Below, one piece after another: positions 45,064 to 57,000 of a DNA stretch of 64,000 nt. The position numbers were made by a program, and so were the translations under genes. This DNA is from Diadophis punctatus similis (Eukaryota; Chordata; Lepidosauria; Squamata; Dipsadidae). Each line of letters starts with the position of its first letter. The stretch's first letter is position 1. The notes beneath the pieces were generated by a model. That model was not told the origin of the DNA. It was given only the letters and a program-made list of their open reading frames with translations, and did not search any database. The stretch lies in contig JALIGW010000003.1 in the NCBI GenBank assembly GCA_023053685.1, forward strand, positions 42,912,496 through 42,976,495, in the 5' to 3' direction.

Positions 45064-45401
45064 CAGTGGTTCCCAACCTTTTTGTGATCGAGTACCACTT
45101 GGAGGTCCCGTACAGTCGCCACGTACCACCTGGTTCCAGAGAAACTAAATTCGATCAGATATCACTTTATTTCCATAATTGTACCGTTCCTTTTTTGGCC
45201 CCGCGCATCCAGCAACTGGATTCTCGGGCCGCTGGGACCAGGTGGGTGGCTGTGGCAACAGTTGTGTTAGGCAGTAAACATTTTTGTGAAGTAAAAAAAA
45301 ACTAACTAAAAATCGTTCATGACCCCGAAAGTGTTCGCGTACCACCTGGAAGGCCCTCGCGTACCACTAGTGGTACACGTACCACAGGTTGGGAACCACT
45401 G
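45064..45401. mobile_element. hAT-type DNA transposon (Charlie/SPIN-like termini)
   Basis: Begins CAGTGGTTCCCAACCTTTTT and ends ACAGGTTGGGAACCACTG. Flanks CTGTAGTG (45056-45063) and CTCTAGTG (45402-45409) match at 7 of 8. Subterminal GCGTACCACCTGGAAGG repeats GAGTACCACTTGGAGG near the left end. Confidence 0.9.
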
Positions 45402-45409
45402 CTCTAGTG

Positions 45410-46865
45410 TCTCTCCTCAGACCTTGCACCATTTTTGATAACAGGATAGTGGATCATGATGGAAAAACCAAACCCTTTCCCAAAACTATTCTGTCTTTCA
45501 TTCTCCCTCTCTTTTTACAGCTGGCTGGTAGTTATAATTATAGCCGTTATAACTATATATAATGGTGTAAAAAATCTAGCCACATCACATGAGAAAATGG
45601 TGATGGTGAAATTAAGAAAGTGGGTTGAAAGTAAGAGCATGGGTTGTACTTGAAGCACGAGAAAAATGAACGAAGATCTTATGCTAATTTGATTTGGAGA
45701 TTATAAACTCTGCCTCTACCTAACTCTGTGTTTCAATTTACCGACGATAAGAAAATGCCTGGTCCAAATCACTTTCATGGGGTGGTCTTGTTACTTTTTG
45801 GATAATAGGAACTGCGGGAATCTGATTTGCCAGTAGAAGAGTTGTGGGCCTGTTCTCCGCTGTGGCTGCTAGGTATGCAGCTGGCCAAGAGCCAGCACTG
45901 AGTTCAATATGACAGTAAGAGAGGGAAATAACATTGTGCAATATCCTGCAAAATGTCCATCTCCTGTCCTGGATCCTCAATCTGAGCAAAGTATGTCTTG
46001 CTCCCAAAACACTATTTTAGTTTAACATAACCAATTTTCTATCAGCAGAACATGGCCTCTTGACAAGGGTTTACATTTTTTAAACTAAAAGATACCAAGG
46101 CCTGAAGAAATCTGAAAACTGAAATTAGAGTACTGTAATATTTCCTAAATAAAACAGAACCCTCCCAGTATGGTTGATAAAGTGTATGAGATCTGAGATC
46201 AAGACTTCCCTTGTGCTTTATAATTGTTAATAAATGTACTCATTCAAAAGTCATTAATCTAATTTATAAACAACAGCACTCTGTTTTTCAAATTTACCTA
46301 CTAGTGTCACGTTAATTTACTACATAGGCTTCTTCTTCTAGCCAATTATTATCAGTACTATCAGCTGAAGAAAATCTGCCTGCGTGGATAGAGAGCATCC
46401 ATTTACTCATTCATCCTTCAGTGTATTTCCTCTCTCAGCTGGAATGTTGTTGCGATTTTAATTAATACTTGAGCAATTTAGCAACACAGAGTTTTATGAC
46501 TGATTGCATTGCCGTGAATGAGGTGGTATATCTTGCAGCAGCCAGACTCCCAAAGAAAATAATGCCATTATTTTGATCCTAAGCTCTCTTGGGCCCTGTC
46601 TTCCCTGCCAGATCAGGTGGTGTTTGAGTGTGACCCATTAGCTAATCAAATAGTAAACACTACCTGGCAGGCAATGGGGGTCTGTGAAGCTTGATTCCCA
46701 GTTGGTCTAGATCAGTGAAATGCCAGAAATACAATGTCTATTTGGATGAGACTTTGTTCTTCTATGCTCTGTTAGCTTCACAGGGAAAAAACATTATTTG
46801 GGGTCCTGAGCATTCCTGACCTCATATCTTTCAACATCTGTACAAATGCAAGTTTATTAAGGAGG
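45410..46865. other. Intronic DNA without a recognised feature
   Basis: AT-rich; no exon or named repeat found. Confidence 0.4.
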
Positions 46866-46873
46866 ATGTGGTC

Positions 46874-47296
46874 CAGTGGTGGGTTCCTACCGGTGCGGTC
46901 CATTCTATCGCACCAGTAGCGGCGGGCTGGTGACGTCACCAAGAGGTTACCAACCCGGTGCGGTTGGTTGCCGGTCCCTAGGAGCCGCCATCATTTTTTC
47001 AGAATTTCTGGGCTTTTTTTTCTTCCTGTGCATGCGTGGAAGCAAAATCACGCTGAAATCTTGCGAGGGGACATGCGCGTGCACGAGATTTCAGCGATTT
47101 TTTGCTTCCGTGCATGCCGGAAGCAAAAAATGGCCAAAATTGCGCGCTCATGCGTGTCCCCTAACAAGATTTTGGTGTGATTTTGCTTCCGCGCATGCGC
47201 GGAAGCAAAGTCACAAGAGGGCACGCATGCATGCACAAAACGTGGTAATGCGCACACAGCGCACCAGTAGCAAGGTAAGAGAGCAACCTGCCCCTG
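46874..47296. mobile_element. hAT-type MITE, perfect 8-bp duplication
   Basis: Begins CAGTGGTGGGTTCCTACCGG, the same 20 bases as the copy at 35584, and ends GCAACCTGCCCCTG. ATGTGGTC is duplicated at 46866-46873 and 47297-47304. The interior repeats GCATGCGCGGAAGCAAA-like units of alternating orientation. Confidence 0.92.
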
Positions 47297-47429
47297 ATGT
47301 GGTCCATCAATTATGCATGCTGTGCACACTTTATAGGGGGAGGATTTTTTTCTCTGTGACATGACTGCAAATTATCTTGCATTGGTGCCTGATGCTACAT
47401 GTTCCTTTAATAAGGCTTTGTTGATTTGT

Positions 47430-48005
47430 TTTGTTGTTGTTAGTTGCGAAGTCGTCTCCGACCCATCGCGACCCCATGGGCAACTTTACTCCAGGTCTTC
47501 CCCCGGAGACAATTTAAGTTCATGCCGACTGCTTCAGTGACTCCATCCAACCACTTCATTCTCTGTCATCCCCTTCTTTTGCCCTCAATCGTTCCCAGTA
47601 TTAGGCTCTTCTCCAGTGAGTCCTTCCTTCTCGTTAAGTGGCCAAAGTATTTCAGTTTCATCTTCCAGATCTGGCCTTCTAAAGAGCAGGGTTGATCTCC
47701 TCTAGGACTGACTGGTTTGATCGCCTTGCAGTCCAAGGGATTCGCAGGAGTCTTCTCCAGCACTTTGATGCTCAGCCATCCTTATGGTCCAACTTTCACA
47801 ACCATACATTGCAACTGGGAAAACCATAGCCTTGACTATACACACTTTTGTTGGCAGGGTGATGCCTCTGATTTTTAGTATGCTGTCTAAGTTTGCCATA
47901 GCTTTCCTCCCCAGGAGCAAGCATCTTTTAATTTCTTGGCTGTAGTCCCCATGTGTGGTGATCTTGGAGCCTAGGAAAATAAAATCTGTCACTACCTCCA
48001 TTATA
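47430..48005 (-). pseudogene. BovB (RTE-type) LINE 3' end
   Basis: The - frame 48013-47702 encodes VTDFIFLGSKITTHGDYSQE, IKRCLLLGRKAMANLDSI, LPTKVCIVKAMVFPVAMYGC and ESWT, the C-terminal part of BovB reverse transcriptase. A second - frame, 47763-47566, continues with KLKYFGHLTRRKDSLEKSL (after a frameshift). The 3' end carries the BovB UTR (GGAGACGACTTCGCAACTAA on the - strand). 5'-truncated and frame-broken. BovB is known for spread between squamates and ruminants. Confidence 0.93.
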
Positions 48006-48072
48006 CTAAGCAAATCACTGGAGGTAGTGATTTGTTTAGTATAATAAAATAAAAGGTATTATATTATGAGCT

Positions 48073-48302
48073 GAAGTGGTGCAGTGGTTAAATGCAGCCA
48101 TTGCAGGCTGACTGCTAGTTCAGCAGTCCAGCTGTTTAAATCTCACTAGGCTCAAGGTTGACTCAGCCTTCCATCCTTCCGAGGTGGGTAAAATGAGGAC
48201 CCAGATTGTTGGGGGCAATATGCTGAACTCTGTAAACCGCTTAGAGAGGGCTGGAAAGCACTATGAAGCGGTATATAAGAAAGTGCTATTGCTATTGCTA
48301 TG
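48073..48302 (+). repeat. tRNA-derived SINE with (TGCTAT)n tail
   Basis: TGGTGCAGTGGTTAAATGCA (box A-like), GTTTAAATCTCACTAGGCTC (box B-like), CAAGGTTGACTCAGCCTTCC, and AGTGCTATTGCTATTGCTAT. Confidence 0.88.
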
Positions 48303-48305
48303 ATG

Positions 48306-49370
48306 AATGAGAAAAGGTGTTTTATAGCTGCCAACCTGACATTTTTCCAGTTCTTTTTATAATTAGGTGGATCTTCCTGTTTTGATTTTTTTAAAAAAGT
48401 ATAGTTTTTTTTCATGATAGTAACCATACATTTTTTCCAGAGAAAAGGGTCTTTGCTGCTATTTATTTTTGCTCCTGTGGATCTGATATTGATTAAGGAA
48501 TAATATTATATACTAAATTAGTCTACAGAAAGAATTTTCAAACTTTTTCAAGCCATGGAACCTGTAAGAAAATTGGCTGCATGTGAATGATTTTTTTTCC
48601 CTTTTAGACTCTCAGAGAATTCCATAAAATTCTTATTGAACTCTAAGATTCTGCAGAACACAATTTGAAAAACTTTAGTACAGAGACCCTTAATCAGGTA
48701 GAAGCTTTTTTCTCTGCTAATACTATCTTATTTTTACTTATTTATTAATTAAATGTGTTTGCTGCCCATCTTGCCACAAGATGACTCCGGATGGATTATA
48801 ACTTTAAATTTAAAAGTTCTTTTTCTGTTTGGAAGGATTATTGGAGCATTTACTTATCAGTATGTCCATGATTCATGATTAGGATGTGGAAAACAAAGTA
48901 TACTCTGTAATTTATTAGTTTCTGAAAGAAAACTTTTATATTTATTTTTATTTAAAAATTTCCTTGTCAAGCTCAAACACATCAGCAAGAATTGAGTGAC
49001 AATCAACTTTGTAGTTAAGTTTTCATTCCCCCCCAGTCTTTCGTTCATTTCACCTCATTTCTGCCTCAGTTTGCAATTTCTTTTCTTAAGAAAAAAAGCC
49101 TGCGTAAAAATTATGCATGTTATTTGTGTGCATTTCTCAAACTAGGCACATTCTTGAACATTTGCAAACATGGTCCCATTAGTAATGCATTTTGGTACTT
49201 GTCTTTTTATGGATACTTCTGGTATGTGTTCCTGCAGTATCCACATTTTTTGCATTAAAATGCAAACCGAGTTAATATCTTTCTGATCCATAGTGAGAAT
49301 CCACCTATTGGTAGGGACACTTTGATAGACAACTAAAACCTACGTCAGCTGCCATCATCTTTGTTTCTGA
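48306..49370. other. Intronic DNA without a recognised feature
   Basis: AT-rich; a LINE 3' UTR-like GTTTGCTGCCCATCTTGCC near 48760 is too short to classify. Confidence 0.4.
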
Positions 49371-49380
49371 GGGGTCAGGC

Positions 49381-49752
49381 CAGGGGTGGGTTCCTCCCAG
49401 TTCGGACCAGATCGCCCAAACCGTTTGTGATCCACTGGTGATGCGACGATGGCATCATGGTTCCGGTTCGGTCGGTGCCGGTCCGTGGGTGCCGCCATCT
49501 TTTTTTGGGAATTTTTGGTGATTTTTTTCCATGTTTGGATGGCTTCTCCTCTTCCGTGGCTTGAAAAAGAGCCCTCCCGCCCGCCCCCGGGTTAATACTC
49601 ACCTTTATTTCTTCACCCGAAGCACAGCTGATCAGCTCCTCAGCTGTGTTTCGGGCTGAATCCTGCTACTGAGCATGCACGGAAGTGAAATTGCACAGGG
49701 GGAACATGCATGCACGAAACATCGCGATGTGAACCAGTGGCGAAGATAAGTG
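49381..49752. mobile_element. hAT-type MITE with deleted right terminus
   Basis: Begins CAGGGGTGGGTTCCTCCCAG. GGTCAGGC is duplicated at 49373-49380 and 49753-49760, but the expected ACCCACCCCTG end is missing and the element stops at GAAGATAAGT next to the duplication. Confidence 0.82.
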
Positions 49753-50729
49753 GGTCAGGCATATGCATAACCCTGTTATATGTTATAGCAGTAATTGTAG
49801 TAATTGTAAGGAACTGGTTGTATTGCAGATTCTATTATGTTCTCTTACTCAGCCAGTAGTTTTTTCTAGCAATGAAACTCACAATTACAGAGCCTTCTTT
49901 CACAATGTTTGGAGTCAAGTTTAAGCTACTTCTGAATACAGCAATAGATACAGCTGAATTTCATGACTGATTTCCTGGCCTGGATTTCATTCTGTTTTGG
50001 CTCCCCATCTGGTAGGACCTTCTACATTTGCTTCTCATTGCTGTTACCAAGGCCTGAAACAGTCATTTTTCAGCTGAGTAGCAACCCAGACTTATCTGAT
50101 ATGTTTGCTTAGGCTTTAATAGAAAAAAATCTCACAGCACTTCATGTAGCATCAGCAAAAACACATAAGTCGTATCTCAATCTTTAATTATCCTGGCAAA
50201 CAGAGGTATGATAGGAGCACTACTGGGTCTATGCATGGGGAGGAGAATGTGTCCAGTCAAACTCTATAGCAGTCATCCTATATGTATTATTGTATATATG
50301 TGTGCATGGAAGAAGAAGAAATATGTTTGTTGTCTACAGAATCCTTGAGTTAACATCGGATTTAGTCAATTGGCTATGGAGAAAAAAATCTTATAAATAG
50401 TTGGCATATGGTAGTAAACATGTAGAAAAATCTTAATCATGCTCCAGAAAAGAGGCATTTTGTACTCTTTTCCAATCACCATTCTGGTCTCTTGGTTTGC
50501 ATTTGACTTACTTATTTATTATTTGACCTATTATCATCAGCACTATTACCAGTCATTTTTTTTTAAAAAAATGAGTCCAACCCAAATCTCCAAAGACTGG
50601 ATGAATAATATATTACAGGGTTTTTTAAATGTTTAAAAGGCTGCAGAAGCTATTAATAAAAAACAAAAAGTCCTAGAATTGACCAAAAGGCAAAGCTCCT
50701 ATGACTGAAAATTGCCTATGTTTGAATGT

Positions 50730-50814
50730 TCCTCCTCCTCCTCCTCCTCCTCCTCCTCCTCCTCCTCCTCCTCCTCCTCCTCCTCCTCCTCCTCCTCCTC
50801 CTCCTCCTCCTCCA
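50730..50814. repeat. (CCT)n trinucleotide repeat
   Basis: About 28 pure CCT units. Frames through it give poly-Leu, poly-Ser or poly-Arg artefacts. Confidence 0.96.
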
Positions 50815-51758
50815 GAAACCCAATAAATGTTTGAAGACACCATTTGAAACCCCCCCCCAATGTATTAAAGAGACCATATTCTTAAGGATAGAGGTCTTGA
50901 GCTTTGAGCTTCTGTGGCACATGGATTTTTAATACAGATTTGAAGCTGAAGAATGATGAAGGAAATAAATGCAGCATTGTCACAAAGTCTTTTATAATAA
51001 CTTTCTATTATAGTAAGGTCACATAATTAGCTGCCCATTGCTTTCTGGCCAGGCTCTGAATCTTCCCTCAAATTAACTTCAAGTAAATTTGGAGCTGTGC
51101 CCAAAATTAAATGTGTAAATCAAATTGCAATGTTTCTTTTGGAGAGAATACTGTAACACCAAATTGGAGCATTATTAAATTTGGGAATCGGTTCCAATCC
51201 ACTATAGAGTAGGGTTCAGCGACTGAGCCATTTCGAAGTACAGGAGTAAATCTAGTGTCAAGTTAAGAATTAAAAGAAACGTGGCAGGCTTTCTGTTTTG
51301 ATGAAATGGCAGTGAAGAAACTAACAAGAAAGCAGGGGCTGTTTTTAAAGAGATTACTTGCCGAAAGCTCGCTTAAAGCCAGTTTAATATGCTTGGTATA
51401 GTGTGGGTAATAAAGGTGGAAATTATAATGACTGTAGATTATGTGCAAGGTTGCTCACCTTCTTGCTGCAACTTGTGATGGAATAATTTAGGGTTGCTGA
51501 AAGCTAGCTGTCAAGTTGCAATTGAAAAAGAGGCTTTGGCTCATTTGGAGGACGACTAATATGCAGTTTCCTTTTTCTATTCCATTGCTAACAAGCTGAT
51601 TAGAAGCCTTTGTAGTAATTCACCTAGCTCTCTTGAGACCTCATACCCAACGCCTAATAATAAAGAGAGTTCCTGGTTTTTTTTAATTTAAGACCAATTC
51701 CCAGGAGCTGGAATGTGTAGTCAACAAGGTCTTTTTCTTTCTCTAGGCAAGACTGGCC
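50815..51758. other. Intronic DNA without a recognised feature
   Basis: AT-rich; nothing recognised. Confidence 0.4.
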
Positions 51759-51761
51759 CAA

Positions 51762-52003
51762 CATAGCAATAGCAATAGAACTTAGACTTATATACTGCTT
51801 CATAGTGCTTTACAGCCCTCTCTAAGCGGTTTACAGAGTTCAGCATATTGCCCCCAACAATCTGGGTCCTCATTTTACCGACCTCAGAAGGATGGAAGGC
51901 TGAGTCAACCTTGAGCCTGGTGAGATTTGAACAGCTGAACTGCTGAACTAGCAGTCAGCTGGAGTAGCCTGCAGTAGCTGCATTTAACCACTGCGCAACA
52001 TAT
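51762..52003 (-). repeat. tRNA-derived SINE with (TGCTAT)n tail
   Basis: Inverse of the 48073 copy: AGCAATAGCAATAGAACTTA, TTGCCCCCAACAATCTGGGT, GAAGGCTGAGTCAACCTTGA, ending GCATTTAACCACTGCGCAAC. Confidence 0.88.
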
Positions 52004-52112
52004 TCTGAGGTTTAAATCCACAAAATGATACACCCTACATGGAAAGGCCAATTATACAAATAATTGAATCTTAATTTCAATGTATCTCTCCTTTAATTTC
52101 AAAAATAAAAAT

Positions 52113-52516
52113 ACAGGTACTCCTCAACATATGACCACAAATTGAGCCCAAAATTTCTGTTGCTTAGTGAGACATTTGCTAAGTGAGCTCTGCCCCTTTT
52201 TACAACCGTTGTTACAACAGCTTAACAGTTTTAAGTGAATCATTGCAGTTGTTAAGTTTGTAACACGGTTGTTAAGTGAATCAGGCTTGCCTATTGACTT
52301 TGCTTGTCAGAAGGTTGCAAATAGTGATCACATGACGCCAGGACACTGCAACCGTCATAAATATGAGTCAGTTTCCAAGCATCTGAATTTTTATCTTATG
52401 ACCATGGGGATACTGCCACAGTCATAAATGTGAAAAATGGTCATAAGTCACTTTTTCAGTGCTGTTGTAAGTTTGAATGGTCACTAAATGGACCATTGTA
52501 AGTCAAGGACTACCTG
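52113..52516. mobile_element. DNA transposon with ACAGGTAGTCCTT-type inverted ends
   Basis: The left end ACAGGTACTCCTCAACATAT is roughly inverse to the right end GTAAGTCAAGGACTACCTG. The interior repeats GTTAAGTGAATCA-like motifs and CATAAATGTGAAAA. No clear target duplication, so the superfamily is open. Confidence 0.68.
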
Positions 52517-53130
52517 CAGCTGAAATTAGTCTAGGTTTAGGTTTATACATGTTTAGTTCAGTCTGCATAAAGAAAATAGGCTACTCAGCTGTTTGACCCA
52601 TATAGATGATTGTTGTGGCTGGGTAGTTTGGGTTTCACCTGAGATGTAGGGCAGATGATTGCCCCATTTTGTCCCCTGAGCTTTTGCTTTCCAATAATTA
52701 CAGTTGGATAATCAATAGTGTGACCTAACGCACTGGATTCTATTTAGAGAGATCCAGCTTCAGGTCAACCTGGAGCCAGATGACTTTGGGTCAGTCGTTT
52801 ATTCTCAGCACAATTTATCTTCTGAACTTCTTGTAAAGCTAAAATAGAGGGAAAGGTAAGATGCTCATATTAAAATAAATGTCCATAACTTTTTAAATAC
52901 TTTAAAATGCCACTTTAAAAAAGTGAGTAAAATACAAAATTTCACAAAAAATAAATTTGCCTTCTCTTGAGCTTTTTCAAGACAATTTGAATAGTTATGA
53001 GACAGTATTTAAAGATGCTCTAATTATTATTGCTGCAAAATATTAGCAGTGTATCCAAAGGGTTTAGGTAATTTTGAATACAAGCCTGTTTTTGAGGCAC
53101 TAAACTGTTATTTGGTTGCACAATCAGACC
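52517..53130. other. Intronic DNA without a recognised feature
   Basis: AT-rich; nothing recognised. Confidence 0.4.
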
Positions 53131-53137
53131 CTGGACA

Positions 53138-54080
53138 TATCATATTTTTGGAGTATAAGACGCACCTTTTTATCCCCAAAAAGAGGGTGAAAACTTGGGT
53201 GCATCTTATACTCCGAATGTAGCCCCACCCAGCCAGCCACCCACCCTTTGGCCTCTGTCTTCCAGCAATTTACCTGCTTGCAGCAAACAGGGAAGAGCTT
53301 GTTAAGACAAGCAAGTCTTAGCAGCTTCCTGACCCCCAGCTGATTTGCCATGTGCTAAAATGAAACTGAAACTAGCTGCAAAGAGGCAAATAGCTGGGAG
53401 AGACATGCAGATTTTTATTTTCTGCTGAACTGGATGCAAGGGGGTAAGTGAATAACTATAAACGTCTGTAGAATGTTCAAATTATTAGACTTATTTTTTA
53501 AAAGACTGCTTTATTATTTGCTTTGCTGATTGCTTTATTATTTGCTTTGCTGGCTGTGGAATTCTGGGAGTTGAAGTCCACAAGTCTTAGAGTTGCCAAG
53601 GTTCTAGACAACTTAACAAAATAAAGAAGCTTTTTAAAATAAATGCTTGCTCTGAAGAGGCCCAGTGCTATTGTATCTTCTTTTAAATAATAGAGAATAA
53701 TGTATGCTTCCAGAAATTTTAATTAATTTTAATAGCTCCGTACAAGTATAGTCTGAAATGTAACAGTGTCCTGTTTAGTATTAGAGTTAAATCCTGACTT
53801 ACCTTGGAGTAGATCTATTTAAATAATTGGGAGGAGTTAGTGTGACTACATTTAAGAAAACTTTCTGGCATAATGTACATTTCTCCAATTCTTTGCTATT
53901 TCTATGGGTCAGGCACACATGCACAGAAATACACAGCAAACAGTGTATATAATCTGTGCTGTTTGCTGTTTGCTGTTTGGCAAATTGCTTGGAGGCAGAG
54001 GCCTTTTTTCCTTGTTTTCCTCCCCCAAAACTAAGGTGTGTCTTATACTCCGGTGCATCTTATACTCCAAAAAATACGGT
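53138..54080 (+). mobile_element. MITE, 0.94 kb, empty-site paralogue of the U2-bearing MITE
   Basis: Left end ATCATATTTTTGGAGTATAA, right end ACTCCAAAAAATACGGT. Subterminal AAGACGCACC and its inverse are present. The interior matches the inverse of 41464-42341 over nearly its whole length. At about 53560-53600 it contains AATTCTGGGAGTTGAAGTCC, part of the palindromic MITE family. No transposase. Confidence 0.85.
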
Positions 54081-54085
54081 ATTTA

Positions 54086-57000
54086 GATTTTTTATTCAGA
54101 TGCTATGGCTCGTGGACATCTGTCGAAAAAGGGGCTACAGGGTTCAGTTGTTACTGCCAGGGAACCAGGGTGTGCAACTGCAAAGCGACTGGAACCAAAA
54201 CGCAAAACTTGGACAACCGAAGAAAATTGAGAAATCATCAAATATTACTACCAGGCAGAACCAACAGCCAGGGGATTTCAAAAAAGAATGATGCAACTGT
54301 GGAAGGAAAAACACCCGGAAAGTGATGTAACTGAACAAAGATTAATGGATCAAAGACGCTTCATCATCCGTAATAAAGTTTTCACAGATGTGGAAATGAA
54401 ACATCTAGAAATGTTGGCTAAAAAGAAAACAAGTAATGATGAACAAGCTGAAGAAACTGCTCCAACACATGAACAAACTGACCAGCCAGTGAAAGAAACC
54501 AACATACAGGATGAAGATCCTCCTGTGCACCAACTCAAAAATGTGGAGCTAAGTGATCTAGCAAAAATGCTGAAAGAAAAGATTGAAAACCACATCAAAG
54601 AAAACATAGAAAGAAAAAGACTACCTACCATTCGCAAAGTGCATAGCAAACAAGTGAAAGATCTGTTAACTGCCGTGAACAACATTTAAACTTCCATCCC
54701 ATCCAGCTTTGCCCTCGGCTAGCCCCTTTGCCTTCCTTCTGGGTTAACCCCTCGCCTCCCTTCTGAGGATCTTTAGTTATTTATCTTCTGGAGCCCCAGT
54801 TTGTTTTTAAAATGAGAAAAAACCTATTCAGCCTTCAGAATGATCTCCTGCCAGGTGGAGGCAGGGGCAAGGGATGGGAGAAGGATGTCCCAAGATCAAT
54901 CGCCCCGGTTCCACAGATGGCAATGAAAGGAGGTTCGGTTGAGATTTCTGCCCAGACAGTTTTAACGCAGTAAAAAAACAAGTCCACGTCTGGGATGTAA
55001 AGCAATTCTGCTTTAGGGCAGCAGTAAGACTGATGTCTTAGTCTGCTTGTGAGCAGCAGTAGAGCTTATGCTCTAGCTTGCCTTCCACCCAGGTGAAGCT
55101 TAGAACCACCTGGGGAGCTCGTTGGGGCAAAAGGAAATCAAACACTCACTGTGAAATGGATCAAATCTTCAAGGAGCTCTATAAGCACATGTCCTTCTGG
55201 CTATCGAACTGAGTCTTGAAGAGAGGGGTTGATCCATAGAGGGGTGCTATTTATACCTTTGTTTCAGACTCAGTTCCGATTGGCTAAAGGTGGTCTTTTC
55301 CCATTCTTGGAGGCTAGCTCCACCCACTATGGAGAATTCGACTTGAAAATAAAATAAAAAAACTACGAGAGGATGTCAGCAATTTAAAGTACTTGAAAGA
55401 CGGAAAACTAAAGAACAAAAAGCTGAAAAATAGTTTACACAAAAAATACAACCTGGAGGAAAAAACAATAACAGAAATCATGGAAGAAATAAAATAACGT
55501 GTAATAGCAATAGCAAAGAAAATTGAAAGATACGAAGGACGAATAAAATAATATTGTGAAAATGTCCTGTTCAAAAGAAACCAACACCTCTTCTACCGAT
55601 TCCTTGATGAAAATCGAGTCCAAACTAATGTTCACCCATGTAAAGAAAAAGCTTTGAACTTTTGGAAAGAACTGTGGGAAAACCCAGTGGAATACAACAA
55701 AACTGCCTTCTGGATCAAAGATATTCAACAAAAAACAACACGAAACAAAATGGAAAATATTATAATAAAAACTCACATGGTTGCAAAACAAGCAAAGAAG
55801 GTCAAGAACTGGAGTGCACCTGGCTTGGACGAATTGCATGGATACTGGCTAAAACACCTGACCAGCCTCCATCATCGCATGGCCAGTCAATTTGATAAAA
55901 TGCTTCAAAATGCAACAAGCAAAGAATGGTTAACAGCTGGCCAAACATACTTGATAATGAAAGATCCAGAAAAGGGCAGAGTACCAAGCAATTGCCAACA
56001 ACTTTCAAACTTTTTACAAGAATACTGGCAAATTCAGTATTCAATCATCTGATGGAAAACCGTTTGTATCCAGTAGAACAAAAAGGAAATTATAAAAAAT
56101 CAAGAGGAACAAAAGATCAGCTGCTCATTGACAAAATGATACTAAAAAATGCAAAACATAGAAAAATGAATTTAAATATGGCATGGATTGATTACAAGAA
56201 GGCATTTGACTCTTTACCCCACAGCTGGATTAACACCTGTCTGGAAAACTTTGGAATCAACAAAAATATCTGTACATTTTTGAAAGCAAATATGCAAAAA
56301 TGGAAAAGAGTTCTAACAGCAAATGGGGAGAACATTGGTGAAGTCAACATCAGACGAGGAAACTTCCAGGGGGATTCACTTTCACCACTACTGTGAAACA
56401 TCGCATTAATTCCACTGACAATAATCATATGAAACACAAAACTGGGATACCAAATCTCAAGCCAACATGGCAAGATAAACCATCTACTCTACATGGATGA
56501 CTTAAAAATGTATGCAAAAAGCTCCACTGAACTTAAATCAATACTCAACACAGTTCAACTGTTCAGCAATGACATCAAAATGAACTTTGGACTTGAAAAA
56601 TGTGCTATATTATCCATGCAGCGAGGAAAAATGAAAAAAAAAATAGAAGGAATAGAACTGGGAAATGGAAGCATAATGAAAGCATTAGCAAAGGATGATG
56701 GTTACAAATACCTAGCATATTGGAAGCAAATAACATCTTGAATGGAAAAGTCAAAGAGTCAACACAAAAGGAATACATCAGGAGGTTCTGCAAAATATTA
56801 AAATCAAAGCTGAATGCTGGAAACATAATTAAAGCCATTAGTACATGGGCAGTTCCATTGATACGCTACTCAGCTGTAATCATCAACTGGACTTTGGCTG
56901 AACTGGAAAATTTGGACCGGAAAATGCGCAAACTTTTGAATATGTACCATACTTTACATCCACGAAGTGATATCAACAGGTTGTACCTGCCAAGAAAAAT

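Noticed and set aside
46876..47364. A 162-codon frame as a gene
   Set aside because: Contained in a hAT copy with a perfect 8-bp duplication; its repeats come from inverted units of the element.
50716..50932. Poly-Arg/poly-Leu frames
   Set aside because: (CCT)n microsatellite translation.
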